Shown here in pieces: positions 23,600 to 35,965 of a stretch of DNA of 64,000 bases (the first letter of the stretch is position 1; each line of letters opens with the position of its first letter). Source of the DNA: Microcebus murinus (lineage: Eukaryota > Chordata > Mammalia > Primates > Cheirogaleidae). A program made the translations under genes and the position numbers. The notes below the pieces were generated by a model. It did not search any database. It saw only the letters and a list, made by a program, of their open reading frames with translations, and was not told the DNA's origin. The stretch spans positions 42,244,001-42,308,000 of the forward strand of contig NC_134106.1 of assembly GCF_040939455.1 (NCBI RefSeq). The letters are read 5' to 3'.

Positions 23600-24420
23600 C
23601 AAATCTTCTCCTCCCACTTATTTAGTTCCTCTTGCCAAACTCCTACGAGTTACTGTAGGTTTGTGTTTTTTTCTTTTCTTTTTTTAGCTAACCCCTCACA
23701 TTCAGTCCTGTGGAAAATACTGTCCACCCTTTCCCCAATCTGTCCACTTCTCTTCGTCACTTTTGCTATTGTTCTAATTCAAACCATCACCATCTCTTGC
23801 CCGGACATTACAAGGCCTACAATAAGTCTACTTGCTTCTGCTTCTTTCACCACTTTCCCCACATGACCATTACATTCTTTACATAGCTTCCAAAATGATT
23901 TTTTAAAAATGTAGAACATGTAGAATCACTTCCCTTATCCTCCTCCAACGAAACCACATTTTATTTACAGTGAAATTGAAACTCTAACCTGGCTTAGCAG
24001 CTCTACATTATATAATCTCTACTATCTTTTTGACTTGATGTCATAGAGCACACTCCCTTTCCCTGCAATCTTCAGCCACGCTAGTTGGTCTTGAAATTAT
24101 CATTTCTTCTGCCTGTTATTCTCCTTCCTCAGATCTGTGTGATATCTTCTTATCACTCTGATTTCAGTTTAAAGATGAAATCGCACAGAGGCCTTCTCTG
24201 GTCATGAACTATAGGGTAGTCATTAGTCGCTATCATATTTCCTGTCTTAATTCTCTACATAGTGTTTATCTTATTTTTCTTCTTTATATGTACATTGATT
24301 TGTTTTCCACTTTACACTAGAATATAAGCTCCATGATGGCCGATAACTTGTCCTTTTGCTGCGATGTTCCCAGAACCTAGAAATATGCTGTTCATCCATT
24401 ATACAACCATTTTGGGTGGC
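23600..24420 (+). mobile_element. L2 LINE fragment, sense
   Basis: The order is that of an L2 3' half: ATTCAAACCATCACCATCTC near 23776, GCCCGGACATTACAAGGCC, then ATAGCTTCCAAAATGATTTTT, and finally AATATAAGCTCCATGATGGC near 24321 with CCCAGAACCTAG. It is ancient and coding-dead. Pyrimidine-rich ORFs at 23356-23866 are products of this sequence. Confidence 0.75.
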
Positions 24421-24870
24421 ATGAGGGAATTAAGTGTCTTTTCTATTTCTACATAAGACTTACGAGCCATAAGATAGCTCTAATAAGCATAACATTTTCG
24501 TAATGTCTATACAAATACATTCATAATCTGAACTATGATTATCACTAACATAAAAAGAAATATCAATTTACTTCAGCCAGAAGTCATAGAAAGGGTAACT
24601 GATGGACTATCTTAACATTTGAATTCTAGGTTTTTTTCTAACCCTATCTCATAAGTTCATCTTTCTGAATTTTTTTTTACTAATGTGTAATATGGTGGGA
24701 TGGGTATAGCATTCCTAGAATATAATAATCCAATGCATTACAACTAACATACTATATGATGGTGCCAGTAAAGAAACATTATCTAAAGAGCATAGGATTT
24801 GCCTTCTTCTCCCTCTTTGGTTGTGTTCTCATGGTGAACACATATATGTAAACCTTCTCCCAAGGATCAA
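24421..24870. other. Unclassified AT-rich DNA
   Basis: Nothing recognised. Confidence 0.5.
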
Positions 24871-25334
24871 AGAAATTGAGAGGTCAAAGAAGAGGCCGAC
24901 AAATGCAGTTTCTCAGGAAGAAACATTTAATAGGGACTTCAGAACAGAAGCCATGTGCTGATGGGTGGATCCCCACACTGTTACCTCCCAGACTCAGGTC
25001 TTGTGTACCAGAGGGTAAGGGTATATTTGCTTCAGAAGGAATTTGTAGGATATTTGAAGTTGACCCCTAAGGGAAAGGCAAGAATGCTACCTGTGTCATA
25101 GCCTGTAATTTGCCTAAGGGCAAGATTTATGGTAAGTATATGTTTACAATAACATACCTAAGGGCAGGATTTACAATCTTAGAGGCATTCTTGGAACTTG
25201 GGTTAATCAGAAGCCAACATGGTATATTAGCATCCAAGATAGAATTGTTTTAGCCTCAATTTGTTGCAGTTACTGTCTGCTTTTTCCTGGGATTTCAGCT
25301 AAATCAATCAATATAGGTGGCTGTATAACAGTCT
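24871..25334 (-). mobile_element. Probable ERV LTR, antisense
   Basis: The minus strand would start TGTTATACAGCCACC (right edge near 25334) and run to a poly(A) signal ATTAAA (plus-strand TTTAAT at 24925-24930), followed by about 55 nt ending CTCTCA. That is an LTR layout with a short U5. I could not match a target site duplication. An internal near-repeat, CCTAAGGGCAAGATTTA at 25113 and CCTAAGGGCAGGATTTA near 25157, is present. Confidence 0.5.
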
Positions 25335-25553
25335 CTTTACTACTGAGGTAAATAAAACAAAATTTCTTCCTTTAATGTTAAATTGAATTAAATGTTTAAG
25401 AGTATTTCCTAAGGTTCCATTTTGATAAAGATAATCATACTTTTTATAAAAATTAAGTATCTTTATTTTCTTTGTAAGTGCTCACATTAGTATTGAACAG
25501 AGAATATCTGACAATATATAACCACAACCAGGGTGGCACCTGCCACAGAATAA

Positions 25554-26201
25554 AAGTTGTCAGGTTTCAGTCTGAAATGTGGGTTCTTAGCACGCTCATG
25601 GCTGAAGAATGACCAGACACACCAAAGTAAGGCAATCACGAAATTGAGGTTTATTAAAGAGAGAAAGATAGGATCATAGGGCAAGAGCGAGATATAGGTT
25701 TACAGAGCATGATTACATATGCCATGGATGATGACCGGACCTACTGTTGCAACAAAGAGTGAGCAAAAAGAAGGAGCCAAAAAGGGCCTGGTTATGGTCT
25801 GGATCTTGTTCTATAGTGCCTGGATTGGGACCTCCCTCTTGGTTCAGAGTTCATCATGGAATCACTTTGATTGGACAGTTGGGAGTTGCATGACCTGAGT
25901 CTTACTATGCATGTAGGATGTTCTAGGTCACTCCTGGATTCTATGGTACCTATGCTGCTTGGCCCACGGGCTAGAGAGTCCTCTGCATTCTTTTGCAGTT
26001 ATAATTGGCTGATTCATAGGGTATTTCCTCCTCCCCCAGGTATGACAGTCACTTGGGAGAGGATTAGGGTGGAGCAGGATGAAGATGGAGGCTGGGGCCC
26101 ACCCTTGTCCTTCTTCCCAGGTCAGGTAATTGCCCCAAGGCAACATCACCCACTTTTGTCCATATGAGACCCAGAATCCCTAACTCTCTACCTAACAAAG
26201 T
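25554..26201 (-). mobile_element. Solo ERV LTR with 4-bp target duplications, antisense
   Basis: The 4-mer AAGT at 25554-25557 and 26198-26201 flanks a 640-bp element. Its ends are short inverted repeats: TGTCAGG on the left, CCTAACA on the right. The minus strand therefore begins TGTTAGG and ends CCTGACA. A minus-strand AATAAA lies at 25650-25655 (plus-strand TTTATT). A 4-bp duplication fits gamma/ERV1-class integration. It is a solo LTR with no internal genes. The ORFs at 25871-26167 (+) and 25928-26149 (-) are within it and are not genes. Confidence 0.8.
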
Positions 26202-26989
26202 CACTTTAAAAATTATTTTCTTACCATAAAATTAAATGTTTTACCTTTCAAGTCACTTCACCTATATGCTAATTCATCCTTTAAAAATACAACAAATATT
26301 CATGAGACTTTATACATTCTCATACAAAGATTCCCTAATGTGGAAAGAAAACTAAATTACTTTTCAGACTTAGTAATACTTGTGTAAATGTTGATAAAAT
26401 ATCTTAAATCTATGAACAGAAGTTTGTCTACTGAATACTATTTAGATTATAATACATTTAATAAAATAGGAGTATTTATTGTCCAAACTATTTAATTATT
26501 TTTCAGCATATCATGCAATTTACTAGCCTGTGAACATCACAGAAGTCCAAACAGTATGTGAAAGTGCTAAAGAATTCAATTATAAGTTGTTGAATGTAGA
26601 AAGAGGATGTCTTGGAAAATAAAAGATGCAATTATTACATGGCTCCCTCTCAACCTATACACTACTAATTGCAAAGTATGAGTTTAAAACATAATAGGAT
26701 CATGCAATTGTCAATTTTTATAAATCTATATGGAAGGCCCTACACATCACTGCTTTAAATACCAGACCCAAACCTCATGGAGATGTAGCAGCTCCCCACC
26801 TTATTTCAATTTGTATTTTCTATAACCATAAAGATTTGGCAAATTTATTTCTTTTATCACCTATATCTTACCTCCCCCTAACCCCAGTCTAAGATTTTAA
26901 ACCTGGCATTTGCTTCATTAGTGACTATGATGAGTAGGGAGTGGTAAATCAAATGCAGCAGCAAGTTTCAAGAAGATTTATAAAACTAG
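26202..26989. other. Unclassified AT-rich DNA
   Basis: No gene or named repeat is seen. Confidence 0.5.
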
Positions 26990-27219
26990 GAATGTCTTTT
27001 TTTCCCATTTATTTTGTATTTGTATATACTCATGGAGTACAAGTGTAATTTTGCTACATTGATATATTATCTTGTGGTGAAGTCAGGGCCTTCTGTGCAT
27101 ACAAAACTGAGACAATACACATTGTACTCACTAAGCAACATCCCATCACCCATCCCCCTTCCACTTCCCTGCCCCTCCAAGTCCCCATTGTCCGTTGTTC
27201 CACACTCTGCTTCCATGTG

Positions 27220-27831
27220 TGCATGTTGCTACCCAACTAGGATGTATTGCACACTGCACAGAGAAGAGCCAATACACTAAGATTGTCGGTTGCAATGGAG
27301 AAAGAGTTTAATTTTGCAGAGCACTAAGTGAAGAGATGAGAGGAAGTTCTCAAACCCTCCTCCCCAAGAATTTGGGAGGAGGGTTTTAAAGATAGTTTAC
27401 TGGGCAACTTATTAGGCAATCAGGTTTGTTAAATGGCTAAGTTGGGGGTGAAATTATAGGGGTGTAGAAATTATCTTTTTGTGTTGAGTCAGTTTCTGGG
27501 TAGGGGTCTTATTACCAGTTGAGTCAGTTTCTTGATATGGGCTGCTGGTCTGGGTGGGTCAGCCAATCTGTTGGAATGCAGGCCCTGGAAGATATCTCAA
27601 AAATTACCCTTAGATTTCAAAAAGGTAATGGTATCTATGGAGAAAGTTTAGAATCCTATGGCTATCAGCTAGCTATGTGACTCCTCAGCAATTACAGGCA
27701 AGCAAACAAGGGGACAGTGGCTGCTTATTATCATTATTTGTAGCTATGCCGGTGCCTTCACAGAGTTTAGGCTCATACCATAATTCTCACCTTGTACCCC
27801 TTTATTAATTTGTAAAGAATGGTTTCATACA
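27220..27831 (-). mobile_element. ERV LTR inserted in the antisense L1
   Basis: The L1 3'UTR breaks off at CCATGTGTGCA and resumes at TACACATCATTT. The intervening 27224-27827 has TG...CA ends. Flanking 4-mers TGCA (27220-27223) and TACA (27828-27831) differ by one base. The minus strand carries an AATTAAACTCTTTCTCCATTGC block near its 3' end, typical of ERV1 LTRs, with a weak poly(A) signal. It must be younger than the L1 it interrupts. A 13-bp hairpin lies at 27352-27386. Confidence 0.7.
27352..27386. repeat. 13-bp perfect hairpin in the LTR
   Basis: Arms AAACCCTCCTCCC (27352-27364) and GGGAGGAGGGTTT (27374-27386) pair perfectly around a 9-nt loop. One arm is polypyrimidine and the other polypurine. 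Confidence 0.9.
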
Positions 27832-28204
27832 CATCATTTAGCCCCCACTTATAAGAACATGTGGTATTTGTCTTGTGTCTGAATTGTTTCATTTAAGATA
27901 ATGGCCTCCAATTCCATCCGTGTTTCTTCAAAGACATGATTTCATTCTCTTTTATGGATGAATAGGATTCCATTGGGTATTTATACTATATTTTCTTTAA
28001 TCAATCACTCTTGTTGGACACTTAGGTTCATCCCATATCATTGCTATTGTGAATAGTGCTGCAATAAACATGTGAGTGCAGGTGTCTTTTTTATATATTG
28101 ATTTATTTCCCTCTGTAGATATGTAGTAGTGGTATTGTTGGATGGAATGGTATTTCTATTTTTTTTTTAAGAAATCTCCATACTGTTTTCCATAGAGGTT
28201 GCAC

Positions 28205-29056
28205 TTATTTATGCTCCCACCAACAGCATATAAGCATTTCCTTTTCTCTGCATCCTTGCCAATATCTGTTGTTTTTTTGTCTTTTTAATAATAGCCATAT
28301 TCTGATTGGTGTAAAATTACATCTCTTTGTGGCTTTAATTTGCATTTCTATGATGATTAGAAATGTTGAATTTTTTATGTGATTGTTGGCCATTTTTCTT
28401 TTTTTGAAAAATGTCTATTCATATCCATAGCCAACTTTTTAATGAGGTTATTTATTTTTTTGTTGTTGAGTTCTATGATTTCTTGTAAATTCTGGATATT
28501 AGTCCAAATGCAGAGTTTGATAGTATTTTCTCCCATACCACAGGTTGTCTATTCATTCTGTTGATTATTTCTTTTGTTGTGCAGAAACTGTATAGTGTAA
28601 TTGTCCCATTTCTCTATTTTTGTTTTTGTTTCCTGTGCTTTTGAAGTCCTAGTTATAAATTCTTTGCTTAGATCAACGTCTGGAAGAGTTTCCCCTAGGT
28701 TTTATTTTAGTATTTTTATAGTTTCAGGTCTTGCATTCAAGTCATTAAGCCATCTTAAATTGATTTTTGTATGTGGTGAGTTTCATTCTTCTGCAGGTAG
28801 CAATCCAATTTTCCCGGCACCATTTATTGAAAAGGGTGTCTTTTCCCCAGTGTATGTTCTTGTCAGCTTTGTGAAAGATCAGTTGACTGTAAGTATGTGG
28901 CTTTATTTCTGGGTTCTCTATTCTGTTCCATTGATCTATATGTCTATTTTTACACCAGTTCCATGCTGTTTTGGTGGCTATAACCTTATAGTATAATTTG
29001 AAGTCAGGTAATGTAATGCTTCCAGCTTTATTCTTTTTGCTCAAGATTGTTTTGGA
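28205..29056 (-). pseudogene. L1 ORF2 C-terminal remnant (antisense)
   Basis: Minus-strand pieces keep ORF2 text. From 29056 down to about 28745 the [25 protein letters not shown] and [10 protein letters not shown] blocks are readable. Near 28393-28205 an ANNHIKNSTFLIIIEMQIKAT block follows. Stops and frameshifts separate them. The part preceding the first block, including reverse transcriptase, was lost by 5' truncation. Confidence 0.85.
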
Positions 29057-29063
29057 GAATGTC

Positions 29064-30725
29064 ACACTTTTTGAAATGAATGCAGATGATGGTGGTGTAA
29101 AGTATTAGAATTCTTTTGGAAAGCAATCTGATATTTGGGTATATTACCCAGGTTCTACAATTACTAATTTATTACCAATCTTATTTCTTCTGTACCTCAT
29201 CCACTTCTTTCTACCACTGGATTATTTTAAAGAATAGTCCAAACACCAAGCACCATATCAGGATATCAATTCAACTATAAAATTCCTTTTTTTAAGATAT
29301 GGATTCTACTTTTAACCTATAACTACAATATTATCATTCCACTTAGAAATTGAAATAAAATTTTCAATAGTCTTACATAAGCAGTAAGTGTGCACATTGC
29401 TCTTATTGATGTATATATCTCCTCTACTGCCTCTTCCCTTTCCACTTCTTTTTCATTTTTTAATATTCATTGAGATTGATTGATGTAACTTGTAAGTCAC
29501 TTTTAATGTATATTATCAGTCTCTTGGCAATGGAATATGGATAATATCTTGTTTTTGTTTGCTCGTTTTTATATTTTCCTAATTTATAAAATAAATGAAT
29601 TGGTTTTATCTTTTAAAAGGAATACAATATTTTAAACAATAGCAAATTCCAATTTAACTAAAACTGCCAATTTAGCTAAAAATAGGACAGTCAGTTTAGA
29701 AAAGCAAAATCTTTAGCATTAGAGAGTGAAAGAAATATGGTGGTTACTGATTTTAAAAATATTTAATTGATTTCTTTGTTCCAAATAAGGTAACGCGATA
29801 GCTAGTCTACTCTGCCCTCTTCTCTTTTGTTCATCTCCCATGGTAGGTATTGACAACGCCTGAATTTCAATAAGTTTTGCTCCCTCTCTCTCTTTCTGCT
29901 TCCTACCACAATTAGCTTTCTAAGTCTCTAGTGTGTTTCAGGAATTTACTCCAATTAACTTGGGTCAGGAGGTGATGTTGCACACTCTTCTGACATAGCC
30001 AGATATTGGGTTGCCTGCAATAATTCCATTTTCTAATAAGTAGGCTGGGTTAGAAAAGGACCTGAAAGAGCTGAATACTCTGAATAATAACCCATTTCCA
30101 CTGTATTTTCTCAATGTGTATTTTCAGAGGAAAAGAGAGATTTAGACTGAATTATGAGTTACGTTTGCATGTTTAAGTACCATCCAACAACATAAGTAAA
30201 AGCAAGTAGATACTCAATCTCTGGTAATAGTTTTCAGTTGCTGCAGAACTTCCATGTCATTATTCCCTATGTGTGGTGATGCCTAGATTTTGAGCCCTAA
30301 CAAATTCTCTATTCTAGATATCACAGCTATCTTTTTCCAACCTTCCTTAACATAAAACTACTCTGCAACCCATATTTTTCCCATGAAAACACTCTACTGA
30401 GAGATTCTATCTTTTACTATGACCTAACAAAACAAAGTTCTTATTTTATCCTTTTTGCTTATAGACATTGTTGTTCTAACAACAGGCAAAATGAAAACAT
30501 GGTCAGTCTCCCTTTCATACCTTTCATTTATCCTTTTTTAATTCAAAGCCTTTCGGCAGATAACCAATGTCTTCAAGCTGTCCATCCCAGGGCTATTAAG
30601 AGTCCTAGTAATCTTTCTCTCCTGCCATCAAAATCTCCTGTTGTATGAGCATTTGTCTAACAGTATATCTTTTCACCATAACATACTTTTTCATATTAAT
30701 GTGACAATTAGGGAGTATGCAAAAA
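29064..30725. other. Unclassified DNA
   Basis: No gene or named repeat is recognised. Confidence 0.5.
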
Positions 30726-30729
30726 ATTA

Positions 30730-30965
30730 CCACTTAATAAGCATCTATTATTTACCAGTTGGGGTTTTGTTGTATATCTTACATTTTGTGACATTTACAA
30801 AATCATTTCTTGTAATCTTTATCATCTCTAAAGAGAACATTCATACCCTTTTACAGGTGAGATAAGCAATGTTCAGAGAGAATTAATAACTTGGCAAAGT
30901 TTACAAAAATAGGAAACAATAGAGCTGGGTTTTTGAAATCAGAACTGCCTGAGTGCAAATTCCAT
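30730..30965 (-). mobile_element. MIR SINE, antisense
   Basis: AATAAGCATCTATTATTTACCAG, then CCCTTTTACAGGTGAGATAAG and CAATAGAGCTGGGTTTTTGAAATC follow the antisense MIR order. Confidence 0.7.
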
Positions 30966-32431
30966 GATTTTTTTTTTTTTTCCTACTCCCAGGGACCATC
31001 ACAGACTTTAGGGGGCAAAAATCTTTCTTTTATCTATGCATTCTTACATGGTATAAAATGTCTTACATGTGCATGAATTTGGCAAGCTGAAGACCGCTGT
31101 TACAAATGCCAACTACAGTTTCACAAGATATTTGTAGATTTGGTAAATGGCAAAATTTAGCTTTTAGCACATTGAAAAGGGAACTCAGTATTATAGTCTA
31201 TCTTCTGACATCTCAACAAAAATAGAGAAGTGTATTTTTAGAATATAAACGTATCCTTGCAATATGTTGCCAATAAATCTTTTTTTCAATTAGATTTCAA
31301 AAATGCCCTATTGAAATTTAAAAATTGCCTTAGGAACTTGTGCTATGAAGACAAGCTTGAACTTAATGGTAATTTGTTCATCAGCAGTCACATATCATCA
31401 ATGGGAAGTGGAGTATTGAATTCTTTTTCAGTAGACACCTCTAAAGGTTGGATTTATTTTTTCACAGATACAAGGATTAAGTTGTATCCTTCACTAAGCA
31501 TGGAGATGTAACTAATTTTAGTCAATACTCTGTCCATAAACTAGCTTTCTCTTCTGCATTATTTAGTTGTCTGCCTGAGTATAACAATGATGAATAACTA
31601 TGATGAGGAAGCGTTATTAAGAACAAAAACAACACAAGACAAAAAACATCCCCCCTTCCTGGTTGGCAGCATGGTGAGAACAGGTAAAAGGTTACTGGGT
31701 TACTATCAACAGCAGAGCAGTCTCTTAATGCCCAAATATGAATTATGTAGCTTAGTCTAGAAAAGTGTGCATCCAAATATCCCACAAAAAATAGCAAGTT
31801 TCATAAAGAAAGTAGAGAAATTAATTATTAAATCTGTCTGCACTCATAAAGACTTCCCATATAAACAATAAATATTTCAAGTTGCATTTTGACCTTTCTC
31901 ACACCTTTCACATAGGCTTTCTTTTTTTTTGCAAAATGCTACAGAGAATGGAAGTGTTGTCAATTAAGTAAAAAGGGTGTTTGCATCAACCTTTTCATGT
32001 GTGGAATTTAATGACATTTTAAGGTTAAAGTAAAAGTCAAACATCGATTTTTTTTTAGTGTCTTCCCCTAATGCAGCTAATGAATAGAGATTCCAATAAA
32101 AACCTTTTAATCCTTTTTAAACCTGCCACTATCAAAAGACTTATTTTATTTTATTTTTATCGCCAAACTTTCCCTCCACCCCCTTACTGACAAAGATTTA
32201 GGACAGAAAGAAACACCAAGTCAGGATGACCTGGGGAATTTAAATCCAGAAAATCTTGATAATAAAGTGTTCTAAAATAAAGTTAATTGGATGAATCACA
32301 CGCATGCATGCATACACCTTTTAGAAATCAGGAGACTAGAGATTCAGAATTCAGGTAACATTAGATTGAATGCTGATAATTTTCTAAATGACTGAAAAGA
32401 TACCTCGATCTCTTTCACTTTACCTACAAGG

Positions 32432-32483
<52 letters not shown>

Positions 32484-33080
32484 TTTACCTAGTATTTGCT
32501 GTACACTATAAAATCAGATGGATTAATATAATGAAGAATATTTTTTAAAAGTATGTAAAAAGAAGCTGTGATGTTTGGTAAATAAGAATCTAGCACCTCA
32601 CATCAGAAAAAGAATTAATAAAACATTAGCTGGTATAATATCACAGCTTCACATTTCACAGGCAGTTTTTGTGCAGAGGGGAGCCAGCAATATTCTTTGA
32701 ACACTATTCAGGAGGTAGTAATTCTGATGCTTGAGCACTCCATTAGAAATCTAAAAATATCTCATTTTCCTCAGGTGATATGAACTCATATTTCTTACAC
32801 ATAATATCATCACATTTTTCTTTAGAAAATTATGTTAATACTGATTTTTCAATCTGTACACAAAATAAATTATTTGGTAATATTCATAGTGGGGAGGTAA
32901 AATCATTTAAGGGCTCTCTTAATAAATGATGCATTTACATCCATGACATTTAAGTAGGAGAGCTACTCTTTTATGGACAGCGTTAAATTCAATAAAAGCA
33001 AATGTCTCTTGCACATTAATATTTCACATGATTGTTGTTTTGTGTCTAGACTCAGAGGCAGGATTGTTTTCTAAATGTGA
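30966..33080. other. Unclassified AT-rich DNA with microsatellites
   Basis: No gene is seen. T-rich runs are at 30968-30982 and 31921-31931. The main feature is the (AT)n tract listed separately. Confidence 0.5.
32436..32486. repeat. (AT)n dinucleotide repeat with T-run
   Basis: About 20 AT units, then T12. Such tracts are usually highly variable in length and can form cruciforms. Confidence 0.95.
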
Positions 33081-33084
33081 ATTC

Positions 33085-33180
33085 ACACCTGACTTTATCA
33101 TGAGCCTCAGTAAATTACTTTACCATATTGTACCTTCGTTTTTTTCTCATTTAGAATATGTTCATTTAGAACAGTTAACC
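33085..33180 (+). mobile_element. Possible MIR fragment, sense
   Basis: ACACCTGACTTTATCATGAGCCTCAGTAAATTACTTTACC is a diverged relative of the MIR core. It is short, so the call is tentative. Confidence 0.4.
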
Positions 33181-33190
33181 TCTGTGTCTA

Positions 33191-33770
33191 GTTCTAAAAT
33201 TACATACCCTTTGTTTTTAATTAAATGTCACAAAGCCAGAAGTACTAGTCAATATAAACAAACAAAAGAATAATTTGTTGGGCAAATTTAAGACATGGGA
33301 CTGATACTTTGAGACCTTAATAGGTACTTAGTTCTCCAGAGAAAAAGGATACTTCTCAAAGGACTAATGCACAGAAGAAGATATTAAAGTACTTAAGATT
33401 TGGAAAAGAATTGAAATCTGCTCCAAAGGTTTGCATAAGCTTCTGTCCTTTTTATTCCCTCTCACCTTTGGTAATTTGTCACTGTTGCTCAATCCATCTT
33501 ACGCCAGGGAAAGCCCTCATTTCACTGATACCATAAAATTATATTTACTCACCCATCCACTCAATTCTCTGAAAATTTTCTCTACTCCTGGCCTTATCAG
33601 CATTTCTGAAGCCTTGCAAGGACTGGGGTAACTAAAGATAGCATGCCAGCCCCACAGAGAAAACAAGAGCACGTAAGATTTACTCATAAAATGGGATTCT
33701 GAGATATTAAAGATTTCAAGACTTCTAGTATAATTGAGAAAGAGATCATTTTAAATACGTTCGTTTGTTA
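33191..33770. other. Unclassified DNA
   Basis: No gene or named repeat is recognised. Confidence 0.5.
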
Positions 33771-33774
33771 ATTC

Positions 33775-34445
33775 ATGTATTCAATGTTTCATTCATTAAA
33801 TAAAGTTTTATTGAACATCTACTGTGTGTCCTGACTGTCACTCACTAGGAACTGGTAAGAAAAAGACCAGCCAGCCCAATCATTGGCTCAGGGAGCTTTC
33901 TGCATGTTGAGATAGACTGACAATGACAATATGCCATTTGTGCTCTGATACACATAAATTCATGTTGTTATAGGAACTAAGTGGAGGGGCATCTTAATAT
34001 ATAGAAGGAAGAATCAGCAAAGGCTTTCCGAAGGTGATATCTAAGCTCAGTCATGAATAGCAAATACATATTAGTCACTGCAGGGAGCTGGAGGTGGGGA
34101 GTTGAATGGAGTTAAGAGAGGGAAAAGCATGTATGAAAGCCCAGAAAAGAGAGAGCATGACATGTCTGGGGACTGAAGTTGATTCAGTCTGGTTGGAACA
34201 CTACAACAAAATTTGTAGTAAACAAGGTTAGAGTGTTAAGTGGTGTTTTAGTAAGAAGTTTAAAATTTACCCTTTAGGATATAGAAAGAGTTATCAAAAG
34301 GTTTAAATAAGAAATATAGGAAATGGCTTTGCCAGATTGTATTTTAGAAAAGGTGGTCTAAGGGCAGTGGAGAGAATGGAAAAGAAGAAATACTGCAAGG
34401 AAGTAGAGAACTTCCAAGACGAGTGCAGGATTCAGAAGACAGAGT
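33775..34445 (-). mobile_element. L2 LINE fragment, antisense
   Basis: TCATTAAATAAAGTTTTATTGAACATCTACTGTG at the left edge is the L2 3' end read backwards. It is followed by GAAAGCCCAGAAAAGAGAGAGC, TTTACCCTTTAGGATATAG and AAATGGCTTTGCCAG-like blocks, the expected antisense L2 order. No frame survives. Confidence 0.7.
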
Positions 34446-34458
34446 TGAAAGCCTAAAT

Positions 34459-34632
34459 CAACGTTTCTCAAAGTGTGGTCCCTGAACCAGCAGCAGTAGC
34501 ATCATCTAGAAATTTGTTGGAAATAAAAGTTCTCAGACCCCACCTTAGACACTCTAAATCAGAAACCATAAATCTGTGCTTTAATAAGCCCTCCCTGTTA
34601 TTCTAATGCAAGCCAAAGTCTGAGAACCATTG
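34459..34632 (+). mobile_element. MER5A-like hAT element
   Basis: TTTCTCAAAGTGTGGTCCCTG near 34463, GAAATTTGTTGGAAATAAAAG, and the right end TCTGAGAACCATTG match MER5A closely in order. It is non-autonomous. Confidence 0.85.
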
Positions 34633-35734
34633 GTCCTTATCTAATGTAGCTGCAATTAGAAAAGAGGAAATGAATAGGTTTGAGACACATCAAAAAGAAT
34701 ATGTCTCTCAATGCCTCCAGTGACATTGTTTTAAGTCAATGGCTTCTTTGTTTCTAACACAAAGTTAAAGGCAATTATTATATCATATATTATGTCAGTC
34801 TATGTGATAGCTTTGTAGTATCAGCTTGTACCTAATTTAGCCACTATAATTGTCTATAAAAATTTGTCTTCATGATGATTAAATTATTACATATTCTTTT
34901 CCTTTGGTACACTCATATGGGCATTAATTTTTGGACCTCTTTATACTTGTGTAAATTCCGTGATTATCAGCATTATTGGGCTACAAGAGCCTTTGAGACA
35001 AAGAGGTTTCATTTATCTGATTTAGTTATGAAGGGATTTAATATTCCTTCTTCTCTATTCCATAGGGAAGTATGTAACCTGAAATGGTGCACCCAAACCA
35101 TGACGATGACTTATCCAGACCTGAAAGCATTGTTCTTGGCCAATGCCATGCATGCACCTATACATACTCCCATATTACAGCGTGAGATTATTGGAAGCTG
35201 GCATTGTATTTGATCTTTATTTTGTACTTGAAGTGCCTAGTTCAGGAAGTGCTACAAACTTATAAATAAACGCTTGTTCATGGATTGATTAGAACTCATG
35301 TACCTGATATGTTTGTGTCCAAATATTTTGCCCAAGTAGGTTGGCCTCCAAGAAATAGGTAGTCATATATGAGGCACTAGATAACAGTAAGTTCTGCCCT
35401 ACAATATTATGAACCACAATATGAATTATAATAAGCATGACCATTTAAACAGAGCTTTGCAATTTAAATTTAACTTTACATGTATATCAACTTCATAAGG
35501 TCACATGAGGTTGAAAAGAGATGACCTCCATTTTGTGGATAGTTCTCAATGGTTTAGTAAAATCACAGCAATAGAGATTCATTCTTTTTGCCTTAAATAA
35601 TGTGTATTTCAAGCTCTGAAGAGAACTGTAAGGATTAGTGTATTAAACACATAAATAAGTAATTAAGCTTTCTCTTAAGTGCTAGATATTAATAAAGATA
35701 ATAAAGATGATGAGGAAAATAGCTAGCATATATC
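34633..35734. other. Unclassified DNA
   Basis: A 113-codon frame at 34872-35213 (+) has no recognisable motif and weak codon character. I treat it as chance. Nothing else is recognised. Confidence 0.5.
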
Positions 35735-35965
35735 TAGTACTTATTACGTGCAAGCCATTTTTCTGTCTTACATGTATTAAATCATTTAATACTCATAATA
35801 ACCTTAGCCTGTAGATATTATTACCATTCTATCATACAGAGAAAGAAAATGAAAGAGAGAACATTGAAGTAACTTCCCAAAGTTTCCTGAGCTAGTATGC
35901 TTCAGCGCTGGGATTCAAACCTTGGTGGGCCATGTCCAAAGCCTATTTACTTAACCGCTCTTTGA
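35735..35965 (-). mobile_element. MIR SINE, antisense, nearly complete
   Basis: AGTACTTATTACGTGCAAGCC, TGTATTAAATCATTTAATACTC, AACTTCCCAAAGTTTCCTGAG and GCTGGGATTCAAACCTTGG follow the antisense MIR from 3' end to core. Confidence 0.8.

Larger units (their letters stand above)
26990..29063 (-). mobile_element. L1 3' half, antisense, interrupted by an LTR
   Basis: GAATGTC at 26990-26996 and 29057-29063 flanks the copy. Just inside the left duplication is a T-run, the antisense A-tail, then the 3'UTR (ACTCATGGAGTACAAGTG near 27029). After the LTR insert it resumes at CATACACATCATTTAGCCCCC near 27826 and runs back through ORF2. Compared with the 18-21 kb L1 it is more diverged and has a different 3'UTR, so it is an older subfamily. 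Confidence 0.85.

Noticed and set aside
25871..26167. 98-codon open frame
   Set aside because: It lies entirely inside a solo LTR, where no gene is expected.
34872..35213. 113-codon open frame
   Set aside because: Mixed hydrophobic composition with no motif, in AT-rich DNA.
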